A stretch of DNA of 64,000 nt from assembly GCA_002434305.1 (NCBI GenBank), contig DJJU01000006.1, positions 558,001 to 622,000 of the forward strand, read 5' to 3'. The notes beneath the pieces were generated by a model. It was not told where the DNA came from. It searched no databases and worked only from the letters and a program-made list of their open reading frames with translations. Numbering within the stretch: position 1 is the first letter of the stretch; every line of letters begins with the position of its first letter. A program made the translations under genes and the position numbers. This DNA is from Alicycliphilus sp. UBA6560 (GTDB lineage: Bacteria > Pseudomonadota > Gammaproteobacteria > Burkholderiales > Burkholderiaceae_C). This document shows, in pieces, positions 8,510 through 17,128 of this stretch.

Positions 8510-9247
8510 ATGAGCCAGAAAGTAGCGTACGTCACCGGGGGCATGGGGGGCATAGGCACCGCCATCTGCCAGCGCCTGCACCGCGAAGGGTTCAAGGTGA
8601 TAGCGGGGTGCGGTCCCACGCGGGACTACCAGAAGTGGCTGGATGAGCAGAAGGCCCTGGGTTTCACGTTCTACGCCTCTGCGGGCAATGTGGGCGACTG
8701 GGATTCCACCGTGGCCGCCTTCGACAAGGCCAAGGCAGAGCACGGCAACATCGACGTGCTGGTGAACAACGCCGGCATCACGCGCGACCGCATGTTCCTG
8801 AAAATGTCGCGCGAAGACTGGGACGCAGTCATCGAGACCAACCTCAACTCCATGTTCAACGTGACCAAGCAGGTCGTGGGCGGCATGGTGGAAAAGGGCT
8901 GGGGCCGCATCATCAACATCTCCAGCGTGAACGGCGAGAAGGGCCAGGCCGGCCAGACCAACTATTCGGCCGCCAAGGCCGGCATGCACGGCTTCACCAT
9001 GGCGCTGGCCCAGGAACTGGCGACCAAGGGCGTGACGGTGAACACCGTGGCACCGGGCTACATCGGCACCGATATGGTCAAGGCCATCCGCCCGGACGTG
9101 CTGGAGAAAATCGTCGCCACCGTGCCCGTCAAACGCCTGGGCGAGCCCAGCGAGATCGCTTCCATCATTGCCTGGCTGGCCAGCGACGAGGGCGGCTACA
9201 CCACCGGGGCGGAGTTCTCCGTCAACGGCGGGCTGCACATGAATTGA
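8510..9247 (+). CDS. phaB: Acetoacetyl-CoA reductase PhaB
   Basis: This 245-residue short-chain dehydrogenase reduces acetoacetyl-CoA to (R)-3-hydroxybutyryl-CoA with NADPH. It has the TGGMGGIG cofactor loop, the NNAG motif, Ser in NISSVNG and the Y-x3-K catalytic pair in NYSAAKAG. A strong AAGGAG ribosome binding site precedes the ATG. A terminator follows 23 bp after the stop, closing the phaCAB unit. Confidence 0.95.
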   Translation: MSQKVAYVTGGMGGIGTAICQRLHREGFKVIAGCGPTRDYQKWLDEQKALGFTFYASAGNVGDWDSTVAAFDKAKAEHGNIDVLVNNAGITRDRMFLKMSREDWDAVIETNLNSMFNVTKQVVGGMVEKGWGRIINISSVNGEKGQAGQTNYSAAKAGMHGFTMALAQELATKGVTVNTVAPGYIGTDMVKAIRPDVLEKIVATVPVKRLGEPSEIASIIAWLASDEGGYTTGAEFSVNGGLHMN

Positions 9248-9270
9248 CGATCCGGCAATCGCAGACAACG

Positions 9271-9297
9271 AAAAAACCCGCGACCAGCGGGTTTTTT
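9271..9297. terminator. Bidirectional intrinsic terminator after phaB
   Basis: The A6-CCCGC / GCGGG-T6 hairpin with loop GACCA follows the phaB stop. The A-run on one side and T-run on the other make it usable from both strands. It would also end a transcript of the tiny minus-strand gene at 9384-9455. Confidence 0.9.
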
Positions 9298-9383
9298 CAT
9301 GGGAAAGCAAGAGGGGCAGGGGAGGGTCTGGCGGGTCTGCGCCCTGTTCAGACCAAGCGCCGGCAGGGGGCCGGTCGGGCCGC

Positions 9384-9455
9384 TTACAGGCGAACGGGTG
9401 CGCGCTTGCGGTCGCGTTCGTCTTCGGGCCAGGCGGACAGGATGCTGCTGTTCAT
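9384..9455 (-). CDS. Putative 23-residue peptide gene
   Basis: A minus-strand ATG is preceded by a near-ideal ribosome binding site (GGAGGT, 8-nt spacing). It opens a 23-codon frame starting MNSSILSAWPEDERDRKR and ending in VRL before TAA. The peptide is very polar (Glu/Asp/Arg/Lys) with one Trp-Pro. No signal peptide or membrane segment is present. The transcript would end at the bidirectional terminator about 90 bp downstream. I do not recognise it. The ribosome binding site is the main support; it could be a leader or regulatory peptide, or chance. Confidence 0.45.
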   Translation of the reverse strand: MNSSILSAWPEDERDRKRAPVRL

Positions 9456-9562
9456 AAGGGTTTACCTCCGTTGATGAGAGAACAACGCGCCGTCCTTGCC
9501 CGGCGTTGACAGCGTGTGCCAACAAAATGTGTGGTGTCGTGCCCGATCGTAAGAAACTACTG

Positions 9563-9610
9563 TTTTGATAGCTATCCGCGCTTGTTGCACAAGGGCTGAA
9601 GCCGTTTCTT
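9563..9610 (-). repeat. Dispersed palindromic repeat, copy C
   Basis: The block TTTTGATAGCTATCCGCGCTTG, spacer, CAAGGGCTGAAGCCG ends at the TAA stop of the ABC-F gene, whose last codons touch the repeat edge. It is open in the family frame on the minus strand (ASAL-VQ-QARIAIK). Confidence 0.75.
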
Positions 9611-11570
9611 ACGCTTGACCCTGTAGCGCTTCCAGGGCCTCGCCCAATTCCAGCCAGCGCTCTTCCAGCTGCTCGATCTCATCGCTGCAGGCCTTCAGCC
9701 GCCGGCCGCAGTCGGCGATCTCGGCGGGCGGCAGGGGGGTGGCCAGGCGCTGCTCCAATTCCTCCTTCTCGGCGGACAGCTGGGCCAGCCGGGCGTCGAT
9801 CTTCTCCAGCTCGCGGCGCAGAGGGCGGGTCTTCTCAGCCAGCTGCTGGCGGGCCTGGGCGCTGGCCTTGCGCTGCTCGCGCCCGCTGGCAGCCGGCGCG
9901 CGCTCGGCGGCGCTGTCCCCGGCGGGTCCGGCCTCGGCCGCGCGGGCGGCTTCGCGCAGGCGGCGCGACTCCTCCAGCAGGTAGCGCTGGTAGTCGTCCA
10001 GGTCGCCGTCGAAGGGCCCGACCTGGCCGCGGCCGACCAGCCAGAAGTCCTCGCAGACCGAGCGCAGCAGCGCCCGGTCGTGGCTGACCAGCATGACGGT
10101 GCCGTCGAAGTCCTGCAGCGCCATGGCCAGGGCCTCGCGTGTGGCCAGGTCCAGGTGGTTGGTGGGCTCGTCCAGCAGCAGCAGATTGGGCCGCTGCCAG
10201 ACGATCATGGCCAGCACCAGGCGGGCCTTCTCGCCGCCGCTCATGCTGCCCACGGCCTGGCGCACCATGTCGCCGCTGAAGTTGAAGCTGCCGAGGTAGT
10301 TGCGCAGCTCTTGCTCACGCGAAGCGGCCGCGTCGGCGCCGGTATCGCGCGCCAGCCGCACCATGTGCTCCAGCGGGTTCTCGCCCGGGCGCAGCACGTC
10401 CAGCTCCTGCTGGGCGAAGTAGCCGATCGTCAGGCCCTTGCCCTCGGTGACCTTGCCAGCCAGCGGCGCCATCTCGCGTGCGATGGTCTTGACCAGCGTG
10501 GACTTGCCCTGGCCGTTGGCGCCCAGGATGCCGATGCGCTGCCCCGCCAACACCGAGCGGCTGACCCCGCGCAGGATGACGGTCTGCGCGCCGTCCTCCT
10601 GGACGTAGCCGAAGGACGCATCCGTGATCGCCAGCATGGGGTTGGGCAGGCTGGCCGGTTCACGGAAGGTAAAGGTGAAGTCGGCGCTGGCCAGCACCGG
10701 TGCCAGCCGCTCCATGCGCTCGATTTGCTTGACGCGGCTTTGCGCCTGCCGGGCCTTGGTGGCCTTGGCCTTGAATCGGTCGATGAAGCTTTGCAGGTGG
10801 GCGATCTTTTCCTGCTGGCGCTCATAGGCGGCCTGCTGCAGCACCAGCTGCTGGGCGCGCAGCTCCTCGAAGCGGCTGTAGTTGCCGCCGTAGCGGGTCA
10901 GCTGGGCGTTCTCGATGTGCAGCGTGACGCCGGTGACGGCGTCCAGGAACTCGCGGTCGTGGCTGATGACGATCAGCGTGCCGGCGTAGCGCTTGAGCCA
11001 GGCCTCCAGCCAGACCAGCGCGTCCAGGTCCAGGTGGTTGGTGGGCTCGTCCAGCAGCAGCAGGTCGGACGGGCTCATCAGCGCGCGCGCCAGCTGCAGC
11101 CGCATGCGCCAGCCGCCCGAGAAGCTGTTGACCGGCTGCTCCAGCTGCGCCGGCGCAAAGCCCAGGCCCAGGATCAGCGCCTGGGCGCGCGCCAGCGCAT
11201 CGTGCGAGCCGGCATCAGCCAGGTCGGCGTGCAGCTGGGCGATGGCCATGCCGTCGCCTTCGTGCTGCGCGGCGGCGAGCTGCTGCTGCAGCCGGGCCAG
11301 GCGCTCGTCGCCGGCCAGCACGAAGGCGCTGGCGCTCTCGTCGGTCTCGGGCATCTCCTGCGCCACCTGGGCCATGCACCACTGCGGCGGGATGAAGAAC
11401 TCGCCCCCGTCCTCGTGCAGATGGCCGGCCAGCAGGGCGAACAGGGAGGATTTGCCGGCGCCGTTGCGCCCGACCAGACCGACGTGCTCGCCGGGGTTGA
11501 TGGTGGCGGACACGCCATCCAGCACGACCCTGGCGCCGCGGCGCAGGGTCACATTCTTCAAGGTGATCAT
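9609..11570 (-). CDS. ABC-F family ATP-binding protein (YheS-like)
   Basis: This 653-residue soluble protein has two ABC ATPase domains and no membrane span. Walker A motifs are GRNGAGKSS (N-half) and GANGQGKST (C-half); signatures are SGGWRMRLQLARAL and SGGEKARLVLAM, both followed by DEPTNHLDL. The charged interdomain linker (about 240-290) and a long coiled-coil-like C-terminal extension are present. ABC-F proteins act on ribosomes (EttA, Uup, YheS) rather than in transport. The start overlaps the prmB stop by one base, so translation is probably coupled. Confidence 0.92.
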   Translation of the reverse strand: MITLKNVTLRRGARVVLDGVSATINPGEHVGLVGRNGAGKSSLFALLAGHLHEDGGEFFIPPQWCMAQVAQEMPETDESASAFVLAGDERLARLQQQLAAAQHEGDGMAIAQLHADLADAGSHDALARAQALILGLGFAPAQLEQPVNSFSGGWRMRLQLARALMSPSDLLLLDEPTNHLDLDALVWLEAWLKRYAGTLIVISHDREFLDAVTGVTLHIENAQLTRYGGNYSRFEELRAQQLVLQQAAYERQQEKIAHLQSFIDRFKAKATKARQAQSRVKQIERMERLAPVLASADFTFTFREPASLPNPMLAITDASFGYVQEDGAQTVILRGVSRSVLAGQRIGILGANGQGKSTLVKTIAREMAPLAGKVTEGKGLTIGYFAQQELDVLRPGENPLEHMVRLARDTGADAAASREQELRNYLGSFNFSGDMVRQAVGSMSGGEKARLVLAMIVWQRPNLLLLDEPTNHLDLATREALAMALQDFDGTVMLVSHDRALLRSVCEDFWLVGRGQVGPFDGDLDDYQRYLLEESRRLREAARAAEAGPAGDSAAERAPAASGREQRKASAQARQQLAEKTRPLRRELEKIDARLAQLSAEKEELEQRLATPLPPAEIADCGRRLKACSDEIEQLEERWLELGEALEALQGQA

Positions 11571-12487
11571 CAGCTAGGGGAAAAGTCTTGCAGCGCGCGG
11601 CGCGTGACCAGCAGCACCTGGTCGTCGCCGGCGCTGGTGTCCAGCCACACCACGGGCAGGGCAGGAAAGGCGGCCTCGAAGTGGGGCCGCTCGTTGCCGA
11701 TCTCCAGCACCAGCACGGCGTCCTCGCTCATGCAGGCCGCGGCGCCGGCCAGCAGGTCGCGCACGAAGTCCATGCCGTCGTTGCCGCCGGCCAGGGCGAG
11801 GCGCGGCTCGGCGCGGTATTCAGCAGGCAGGGCCGCCATGCTGCGCTCGTTCACGTAGGGCGGGTTGCACAGGATCAGGTCCCACGGGCCTGGCACCTGG
11901 GCCAGGCCGTCGCTGACCACCAGCGCGACACGCTCCTGCAGACCGTGGCGGTCGACGTTGATGCGCGCCACGGCCAGGGCGTCCGGGGACAGGTCGGCGC
12001 CGGTCACCTGCACCTCGGGCCAGGCCAGGGCGGCCAGCACGGCCAGGCTGCCGTTGCCGGTGCACAGGTCCAGCACCTGGCGTGTGTGCTCGCCCAGCCA
12101 GGGGTCGATGCTGCCGTCGGCCAGCAGTTCGGCGATGAAGCTGCGCGGCACGATGGCCCGCTCATCCACGTAAAAGGGCACGCCCTGCAGCCAGGCCTCG
12201 CGCGTCAGGTAGGCGGCGGGCTTGCGGGTGGCAATGCGTTCTTCAAAAAGTGTAGCTGCCCGCGCTTGGCTGGCGGGCGTTACAGGCTGATTTGCCACTG
12301 AATCGGGACCGTCGTCCAGCGGGCTGTCCAAAGGCAGGCCCAGGGACCACAGCGCCAGCCAGGCGGCCTCGTCGCGGGCGTTGGCCGTGCCGTGACCAAA
12401 GGCGACGCCGGCCTCGGCCAGGCGCCGCTCGCCGCTGGCCACCAGTTCGCCCACGGTGGCGCCTGACACGCGGGACGCGCCCGTCAT
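11570..12487 (-). CDS. prmB: 50S ribosomal protein L3 N5-glutamine methyltransferase PrmB
   Basis: This 305-residue SAM-dependent methyltransferase modifies a Gln of ribosomal protein L3. The SAM loop is DLCTGNGSLAVLAA and the hallmark NPPY lies in LILCNPPYVNERSM. PAAYLTREAWLQGVPFYVDERAIVPRS matches the PrmB rather than the PrmC pattern. Residues about 64-81 (SVANQPVTPASQARAATLF) are encoded by a repeat copy and stand where relatives have a short helix linker. Its ATG overlaps the dapE stop (ATGA). Confidence 0.9.
   Translation of the reverse strand: MTGASRVSGATVGELVASGERRLAEAGVAFGHGTANARDEAAWLALWSLGLPLDSPLDDGPDSVANQPVTPASQARAATLFEERIATRKPAAYLTREAWLQGVPFYVDERAIVPRSFIAELLADGSIDPWLGEHTRQVLDLCTGNGSLAVLAALAWPEVQVTGADLSPDALAVARINVDRHGLQERVALVVSDGLAQVPGPWDLILCNPPYVNERSMAALPAEYRAEPRLALAGGNDGMDFVRDLLAGAAACMSEDAVLVLEIGNERPHFEAAFPALPVVWLDTSAGDDQVLLVTRRALQDFSPS
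12245..12296 (-). repeat. Dispersed palindromic repeat, copy D (inside prmB)
   Basis: On the coding (minus) strand the block reads AATCAGCCTGTAACGCCC, then CAAGCGCGGGCAGCTACACT. It is degenerate but recognisable and is read in the family frame as QPVTPAS-QARAATL. Confidence 0.7.
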
Positions 12488-13647
12488 GCAGCGGCCTGGG
12501 CGTTCAGGCGCTCCAGGGTGCGACGGTAAATGTTCTTCAGCGGCTCGATGTCGGCCAGGCGGATGTGCTCGTCGATCTTGTGGATGCTGGCGTTGGGCGG
12601 GCCGACCTCGACCACCTGCGGGCAGATCTGCGCCACGAAACGGCCGTCGCTGGTGCCGCCGGTGGTGGACAGCTCGGCCGTGAGGCCGGTCTCGTCGTGG
12701 ATGGCGCCGCGCACGGCCTCCACCAGCGTGCCGGCGGGCGTCAGAAAGGGCTGGCCGCCCAGCGTCCAGGCCAGTTCGTAGTCCAGGCCATGGCGGTCCA
12801 GCACGGCGTGCACCTGCTGCTGCAGGCCCTCGGCCGTGCACTCGGTGCTGAAGCGGAAGTTGAAATCGACCACCACCTGGCCCGGGATGACGTTGGTGGC
12901 GCCGGTGCCGGCGTGCACGTTGCTGATCTGCCAGCTGGTGGGCGGGAAGAAGGCATTGCCCTCGTCCCAGCGGATGGCGGCCAGCTCGGCCAGGGCCGGC
13001 AGCGCCTGGTGGATGGGATTGCGTGCCAGCTGCGGGTAGGCGATGTGGCCCTGCACGCCGCGCACGGTGAGCCGGCCCGACAGCGTGCCGCGGCGGCCGT
13101 TCTTGACCATGTCGCCGGTCTGCTGCACGGCGGTGGGCTCGCCCACCAGGCACCAGTCCAGGCGCTCGCCGCGCGTGCGCAGGCGCTCTACCACCACACA
13201 CGTGCCGTCGGTGGCGGGGCCTTCCTCGTCGCTGGTCAGCAGCAGGGCGATGGCGATGGCTGGCTCGGGCGTGGCGGCCAGAAACTCCTGCACCGCCACG
13301 ACGAAGGCGGCGATAGAGGTCTTCATGTCGCTGGCGCCGCGGCCATACAACAGGCCGTCACGCTCGGTGGGGGTGAAGGGCGGGCTGCCCCACTGCTCCA
13401 GCGGACCGGTGGGCACCACGTCGGTGTGGCCCACGAAAACTATGGTTTTGATAGCTGCTTGCGCAGTATTGGCGGGCGCTGGAGCCCGTTTTGACCATAA
13501 ATTGCAGACCTCGCCACTGTCCATGCGCTCATTGGCAAAGCCCAGCGGCGCCAGGCGCTCGGCCAGCAGATCCAGGCAGCCAGCGTCCTCGGGAGTGGTG
13601 GAAGGGCGGGCGATCAGTTCGCGGGCCAGTTGCAGCGTGAGGGTCAT
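12484..13647 (-). CDS. dapE: Succinyl-diaminopimelate desuccinylase DapE
   Basis: This 387-residue zinc metallopeptidase-fold enzyme releases succinate from N-succinyl-LL-DAP in lysine and peptidoglycan synthesis. Metal-site motifs are GHTDVVPTGP, LYGRGASDMK and LLTSDEEGPATDGT. The usual segment joining NLW to VFVGHTDVVP is enlarged by about 17 residues (KRAPAPANTAQAAIKTI, about 51-68), exactly where a repeat copy lies. The frame is kept and all catalytic residues remain. It precedes prmB in a tightly packed run. Confidence 0.93.
   Translation of the reverse strand: MTLTLQLARELIARPSTTPEDAGCLDLLAERLAPLGFANERMDSGEVCNLWSKRAPAPANTAQAAIKTIVFVGHTDVVPTGPLEQWGSPPFTPTERDGLLYGRGASDMKTSIAAFVVAVQEFLAATPEPAIAIALLLTSDEEGPATDGTCVVVERLRTRGERLDWCLVGEPTAVQQTGDMVKNGRRGTLSGRLTVRGVQGHIAYPQLARNPIHQALPALAELAAIRWDEGNAFFPPTSWQISNVHAGTGATNVIPGQVVVDFNFRFSTECTAEGLQQQVHAVLDRHGLDYELAWTLGGQPFLTPAGTLVEAVRGAIHDETGLTAELSTTGGTSDGRFVAQICPQVVEVGPPNASIHKIDEHIRLADIEPLKNIYRRTLERLNAQAAA
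13444..13496 (-). repeat. Dispersed palindromic repeat, copy E (inside dapE)
   Basis: On the coding strand the block reads TCAAAACGGGCTCCAGCGCC, then a spacer and CAAGCAGCTATCAAAACC. It is read in frame as APAPANTAQAAIK, the same orientation and frame as copies B and D. Confidence 0.82.
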
Positions 13648-13665
13648 GAAAGGGGCAGGGCAGGG

Positions 13666-14829
13666 TCAGGCAGGCTTGACGTCGAGCACGATCTCGGTGA
13701 ACGAAGGCACGTCGTCTTCCGGCGCCTGGTCGGCCTGGACCCGGGCCTGCGCGTCGCGCGAGGCCTGGGCGAAGTCGTTTTGCAGGCGCCACATCAGGTT
13801 GGTGGGCGAGTCGGCGTAGGCCAGGCCTTCCTTGCGCTCGATGCGGCCGTCCAGGATCAGGCGGGCCAGCGACTCCTCGAAGGTCTGCGAGCCTTCGGCC
13901 ATGGATTTCTCCAGCGCCTCGCGCACGCCGGAGAAGTCACCCTTCTCGATCATGTCGGCCACCAGCTTGGTGTTGAGCATGACCTCGGCGGCCGGCACGC
14001 GCTCGCCGCTGGTGGTGCGCACCAGGCGCTGCGAGACGATGGCGTTCAGGGCCGAGGCCAGATCGCCCAGCATGGTGGGGCGCACCTCGACGGGGTAGAA
14101 CGACAGGATGCGGTTGAGCGCGTGGTAGCTGTTGTTGCCGTGCAGCGTGGCCAGGCAGAGGTGGCCAGACTGGGCGTAGGCAATGGCGGCGGACATGGTC
14201 TCGCGGTCGCGGATCTCGCCGATCAGGATCACGTCCGGCGCCTGGCGCAGGGCGTTCTTCAGCGCCGTCTGCAGCGACTGGGTGTCCGAGCCGATCTCGC
14301 GCTGGTTGACGATGGAACGCTTGTTCTTGAACTGGTACTCGATGGGGTCTTCCACCGTCAGGATGTGACCGGTGAGCTTCTCGTTGCGCTCGTCGATCAT
14401 GGCCGCCAGCGACGTGCTCTTGCCCGAGCCGGTGGCGCCCACCACCAGGATCAGGCCGCGCTTTTGCATGATCAGCTCGCCCAGCACTGGCGGCAGGCCC
14501 AGGGTGGACAGCTGCGGGATCTGCTGCGTGATGAAGCGCACCACCACGGCGAAGCTGCCGCGCTGGCGCATGGCGCTGATACGAAAACGCCCCACGCCAG
14601 ACAGCGGCACGCCCATGTTCAGCTCGCCCGTTTCGCGCAGTTCCTCGATGCGCTCGGGCGGCACCACTTCGGCCAGCAGATTCAAGGGTGCCTCGACGGG
14701 CAGCAGCTGGTTGTTGATGGGCACGCACTCGCCGTTGATCTTGATGAGTGCCGGCGCGTTGGCCGACAGATAAACGTCCGAGGCCTTCTTCTCGGCCATC
14801 AGGCGCAGGATTTTCTCCATCGTGCTCAT
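13666..14829 (-). CDS. pilU: Type IV pilus retraction ATPase, PilU type
   Basis: This 387-residue secretion ATPase has the PilT/PilU N-domain (MEKILRLMAEKKASDVYLS), Walker A GATGSGKST, the Asp box (ILTVEDPIEY), Walker B LIGEIRDRET and the His box ATLHGNN. The length and the ~30-residue acidic C-terminal extension suit PilU better than PilT (about 345 residues). It would act at the inner-membrane base of type IV pili in twitching motility. It is embedded between dapE and dapD on the same strand, with 18- and 28-bp gaps, an arrangement I recall from related genera. Confidence 0.88.
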   Translation of the reverse strand: MSTMEKILRLMAEKKASDVYLSANAPALIKINGECVPINNQLLPVEAPLNLLAEVVPPERIEELRETGELNMGVPLSGVGRFRISAMRQRGSFAVVVRFITQQIPQLSTLGLPPVLGELIMQKRGLILVVGATGSGKSTSLAAMIDERNEKLTGHILTVEDPIEYQFKNKRSIVNQREIGSDTQSLQTALKNALRQAPDVILIGEIRDRETMSAAIAYAQSGHLCLATLHGNNSYHALNRILSFYPVEVRPTMLGDLASALNAIVSQRLVRTTSGERVPAAEVMLNTKLVADMIEKGDFSGVREALEKSMAEGSQTFEESLARLILDGRIERKEGLAYADSPTNLMWRLQNDFAQASRDAQARVQADQAPEDDVPSFTEIVLDVKPA

Positions 14830-14857
14830 GCGTTGTCCCCTCCTCGGCTTTTGTTTG

Positions 14858-15682
14858 TCAGTCGCGCAGCAATTCGTTCAGGCTGGTGGTGGAACGCGTC
14901 TTGGCGTCCACCTTCTTGACGATCACGGCGGCATACAGGTTATAGCGCCCGCCATCCTTGGGCAGGCTGCCGCTGACCACCACCGAGCCGGCCGGCACGC
15001 GGCCGTAGTGGATCTCGCCCGTGGCGCGGTCGTAGATGGGCGTGCTCTGCCCGATGTACACGCCCATGCTGATGACGGAGTTCTCCTCGACGATCACGCC
15101 CTCGACGATCTCCGAGCGGGCGCCGATGAAGCAGTTGTCCTCGATGATGGTCGGGCCGGCCTGCAGCGGCTCCAGCACGCCCCCGAGGCCCACGCCGCCG
15201 GACAGGTGCACATGCTTGCCTACCTGCGCGCAGGAGCCCACGGTGGCCCAGGTGTCCACCATGGTGCCCTCGTCCACGTAGGCGCCGATGTTCACGTAGC
15301 TGGGCATCAGGATGGCCCCGCGCGCGACGAAGCTGCCGCGCCGCGCTACCGCCGGCGGCACCACGCGCACGCCGGTAGCTGCCAGCTCCTCGGCCGACAT
15401 GCCGCTGAACTTGGGCGGAACCTTGTCGAAGAAGGCCAGGTCGCCGGCCTGCATGAGGGCGTTGTCGTTCAAGCGGAAGGACAGCAGCACGGCCTTCTTG
15501 ATCCACTGGTGTACCGTCCAGCGGCCCACGCCCTCGCGGGTGGCCACGCGCAGGGTGCCGCTGTCCAGGTCGGCGATGACCTGCGCGACGGCGTCCGTCA
15601 CTTCCTTGGGCGCGTTACCGGGCGCCAGGCTGGCACGGTTGTCCCATGCGTTGTCGATCAGGGTCTGCAGAGGCTGGCTCAT
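14858..15682 (-). CDS. dapD: Tetrahydrodipicolinate N-succinyltransferase DapD
   Basis: This 274-residue enzyme uses succinyl-CoA to make N-succinyl-2-amino-6-ketopimelate. The left-handed beta-helix of hexapeptide repeats is visible as V-G-x-C/A-x-V steps (about 110-220), and the C-terminal NLYAAVIVKKVDAKTR is typical. The start MSQPLQTLIDNAW matches family starts. With DapC and DapE it supplies the succinylase branch of DAP synthesis. Confidence 0.95.
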   Translation of the reverse strand: MSQPLQTLIDNAWDNRASLAPGNAPKEVTDAVAQVIADLDSGTLRVATREGVGRWTVHQWIKKAVLLSFRLNDNALMQAGDLAFFDKVPPKFSGMSAEELAATGVRVVPPAVARRGSFVARGAILMPSYVNIGAYVDEGTMVDTWATVGSCAQVGKHVHLSGGVGLGGVLEPLQAGPTIIEDNCFIGARSEIVEGVIVEENSVISMGVYIGQSTPIYDRATGEIHYGRVPAGSVVVSGSLPKDGGRYNLYAAVIVKKVDAKTRSTTSLNELLRD

Positions 15683-15744
15683 GGGAGGGAAGAAGGATGG
15701 AGAGGGAAAAAGGAAGGATTCGGTACCGGAGGGCAGCAGGCGCA

Positions 15745-16947
15745 TCAGCGGGGTGCGCCGGCAAAGCGGGCGATGCGCCGGGCGGCCTCCAGGCATTCGT
15801 CCACACCCGCCACCAGGGCCATGCGCACGCGCTGCGCGCCGGGGTTTTGGCCCTGGACTTCGCGCGCCAGGTAGCTGCCGGGCAGCACCGTCACATTGTA
15901 TTGAGCGAGCAATTCGCGGGCGAAGTCGGTATCGCTCAGGCCCATGGCTTCGGGCACGCCGGCCCACAGGTAAAAGCCTGCGTCGGGCAGGCGCACGTCC
16001 AACACCTGCGCCAGCACCGGAGTGACCTGCTCGAACTTCTGGCGGTACAGCTCGCGGTTGGCCTGCACGTGGGCCTCGTCGCCCCAAGCGGCGATGCTGG
16101 CGGTCTGCACGGCCGGGCTCATGGCGCCACCGTGGTAAGTGCGGTAGAGCAAAAAGGCCTGGATCAGGCGTGCGTCGCCGGCCACGAAGCCGCTGCGCAG
16201 CCCGGGCACGTTGCTGCGTTTGGACAGGCTGGTGAAGGCCACCAGATTGCGAAAGTCATGCCGGCCCAAGCGCGCCGCAGCTTCCAGGCCGCCCAGGGGC
16301 GGCTCGCCCTGGAAGTAGATCTCGCTGTAGCACTCGTCGGAGGCGATCACGAAGCCGTGTCGGTCGCTCAGTGCAAAGAGCTTTTCCCACTCGGACAGCG
16401 GCATGACAGCGCCCGTCGGGTTGCCGGGCGAGCACACGAACAGCAGTTGCGTGCGCCGCCAGACCTCCTCGGGCACGCCGTCCCAGTCCACGGCGAAGTT
16501 GCGCGCCGGGACGCTGGGCGCGTAATAGGGCTGCGCTCCCGCCAGCAGCGTGGCGCCTTCGTAGATTTGGTAGAACGGGTTGGGGCAGACCACCGTGGCA
16601 CCGGCGCGGCCCGGATCGACTACGGTCTGGGTAAAGGAAAACAGCGCCTCGCGCGAGCCATTGACGGGCAGCACCTGCGTGGCCGCGTCCAGCGCCAGGC
16701 GATAGCGGCGCTGCAGCCAGCCGGTGAAGGCCTGGCGCAGGGCCGGCTCGCCCGACGTGGACGGATAGGAGGCCAGGCCGTCCAACCCGTCGCACAGGGC
16801 CTGCTGGATGAAGGCCGGCGTGGCATGGCGCGGCTCGCCTATGCCCAGGCTGATGGGTGCATGGTCGGGCGAGGGCGTGACCCCCGCGAAAAGCTGCCGC
16901 AGCCGCTCGAAGGGGTAGGGCTGCAGGAGAGAGAGCCGGGGGTTCAT
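15745..16947 (-). CDS. dapC: Succinyldiaminopimelate transaminase DapC
   Basis: This 400-residue class I/II aminotransferase shows NPFYQIY, the N-P-x-G-x substrate motif (SPGNPTGAV), SDECYSEIYF and the PLP lysine in SLSKRSNVPGLRSGF. The gene precedes dapD on the same strand with 62 bp between. It is assigned DapC rather than a general aspartate transaminase because of this neighbourhood. The MCP gene is divergent across a 181-bp gap. Confidence 0.93.
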   Translation of the reverse strand: MNPRLSLLQPYPFERLRQLFAGVTPSPDHAPISLGIGEPRHATPAFIQQALCDGLDGLASYPSTSGEPALRQAFTGWLQRRYRLALDAATQVLPVNGSREALFSFTQTVVDPGRAGATVVCPNPFYQIYEGATLLAGAQPYYAPSVPARNFAVDWDGVPEEVWRRTQLLFVCSPGNPTGAVMPLSEWEKLFALSDRHGFVIASDECYSEIYFQGEPPLGGLEAAARLGRHDFRNLVAFTSLSKRSNVPGLRSGFVAGDARLIQAFLLYRTYHGGAMSPAVQTASIAAWGDEAHVQANRELYRQKFEQVTPVLAQVLDVRLPDAGFYLWAGVPEAMGLSDTDFARELLAQYNVTVLPGSYLAREVQGQNPGAQRVRMALVAGVDECLEAARRIARFAGAPR

Positions 16948-17035
16948 GGGGCGCGATTATCGGGGATGGCCGAGGCGGCCGCGGCCCGTAGCGTGGCGCG
17001 GATGCACGGGTAAACCGCCGTATTTCGGCCATTGC

Positions 17036-17084
17036 GCTGTAAGCATTTCAATTGTTACGATGAGTATCATCTATCGCTTACAGC
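17036..17084. promoter_or_regulatory. Nested inverted repeats upstream of the chemoreceptor gene
   Basis: GCTGTAAGC (17036-17044) and GCTTACAGC (17076-17084) form a perfect 9-bp inverted repeat. Inside it, GATGA-gta-TCATC (17059-17071) forms a second. The enclosed DNA is AT-rich (TTTCAATTGTTAC), unlike its surroundings, so it probably overlaps a promoter or operator between dapC and the MCP gene. Which protein binds is unknown. Confidence 0.5.
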
Positions 17085-17128
17085 CGGTCGCGTGCCGCGT
17101 GCCGCACAACGATGGGAGACCCAAGACG

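Noticed and set aside
11570..13201. 543-codon frame covering prmB and part of dapE
   Set aside because: Only the part from 12487 downstream matches PrmB; the upstream half is a shadow of dapE in another frame.
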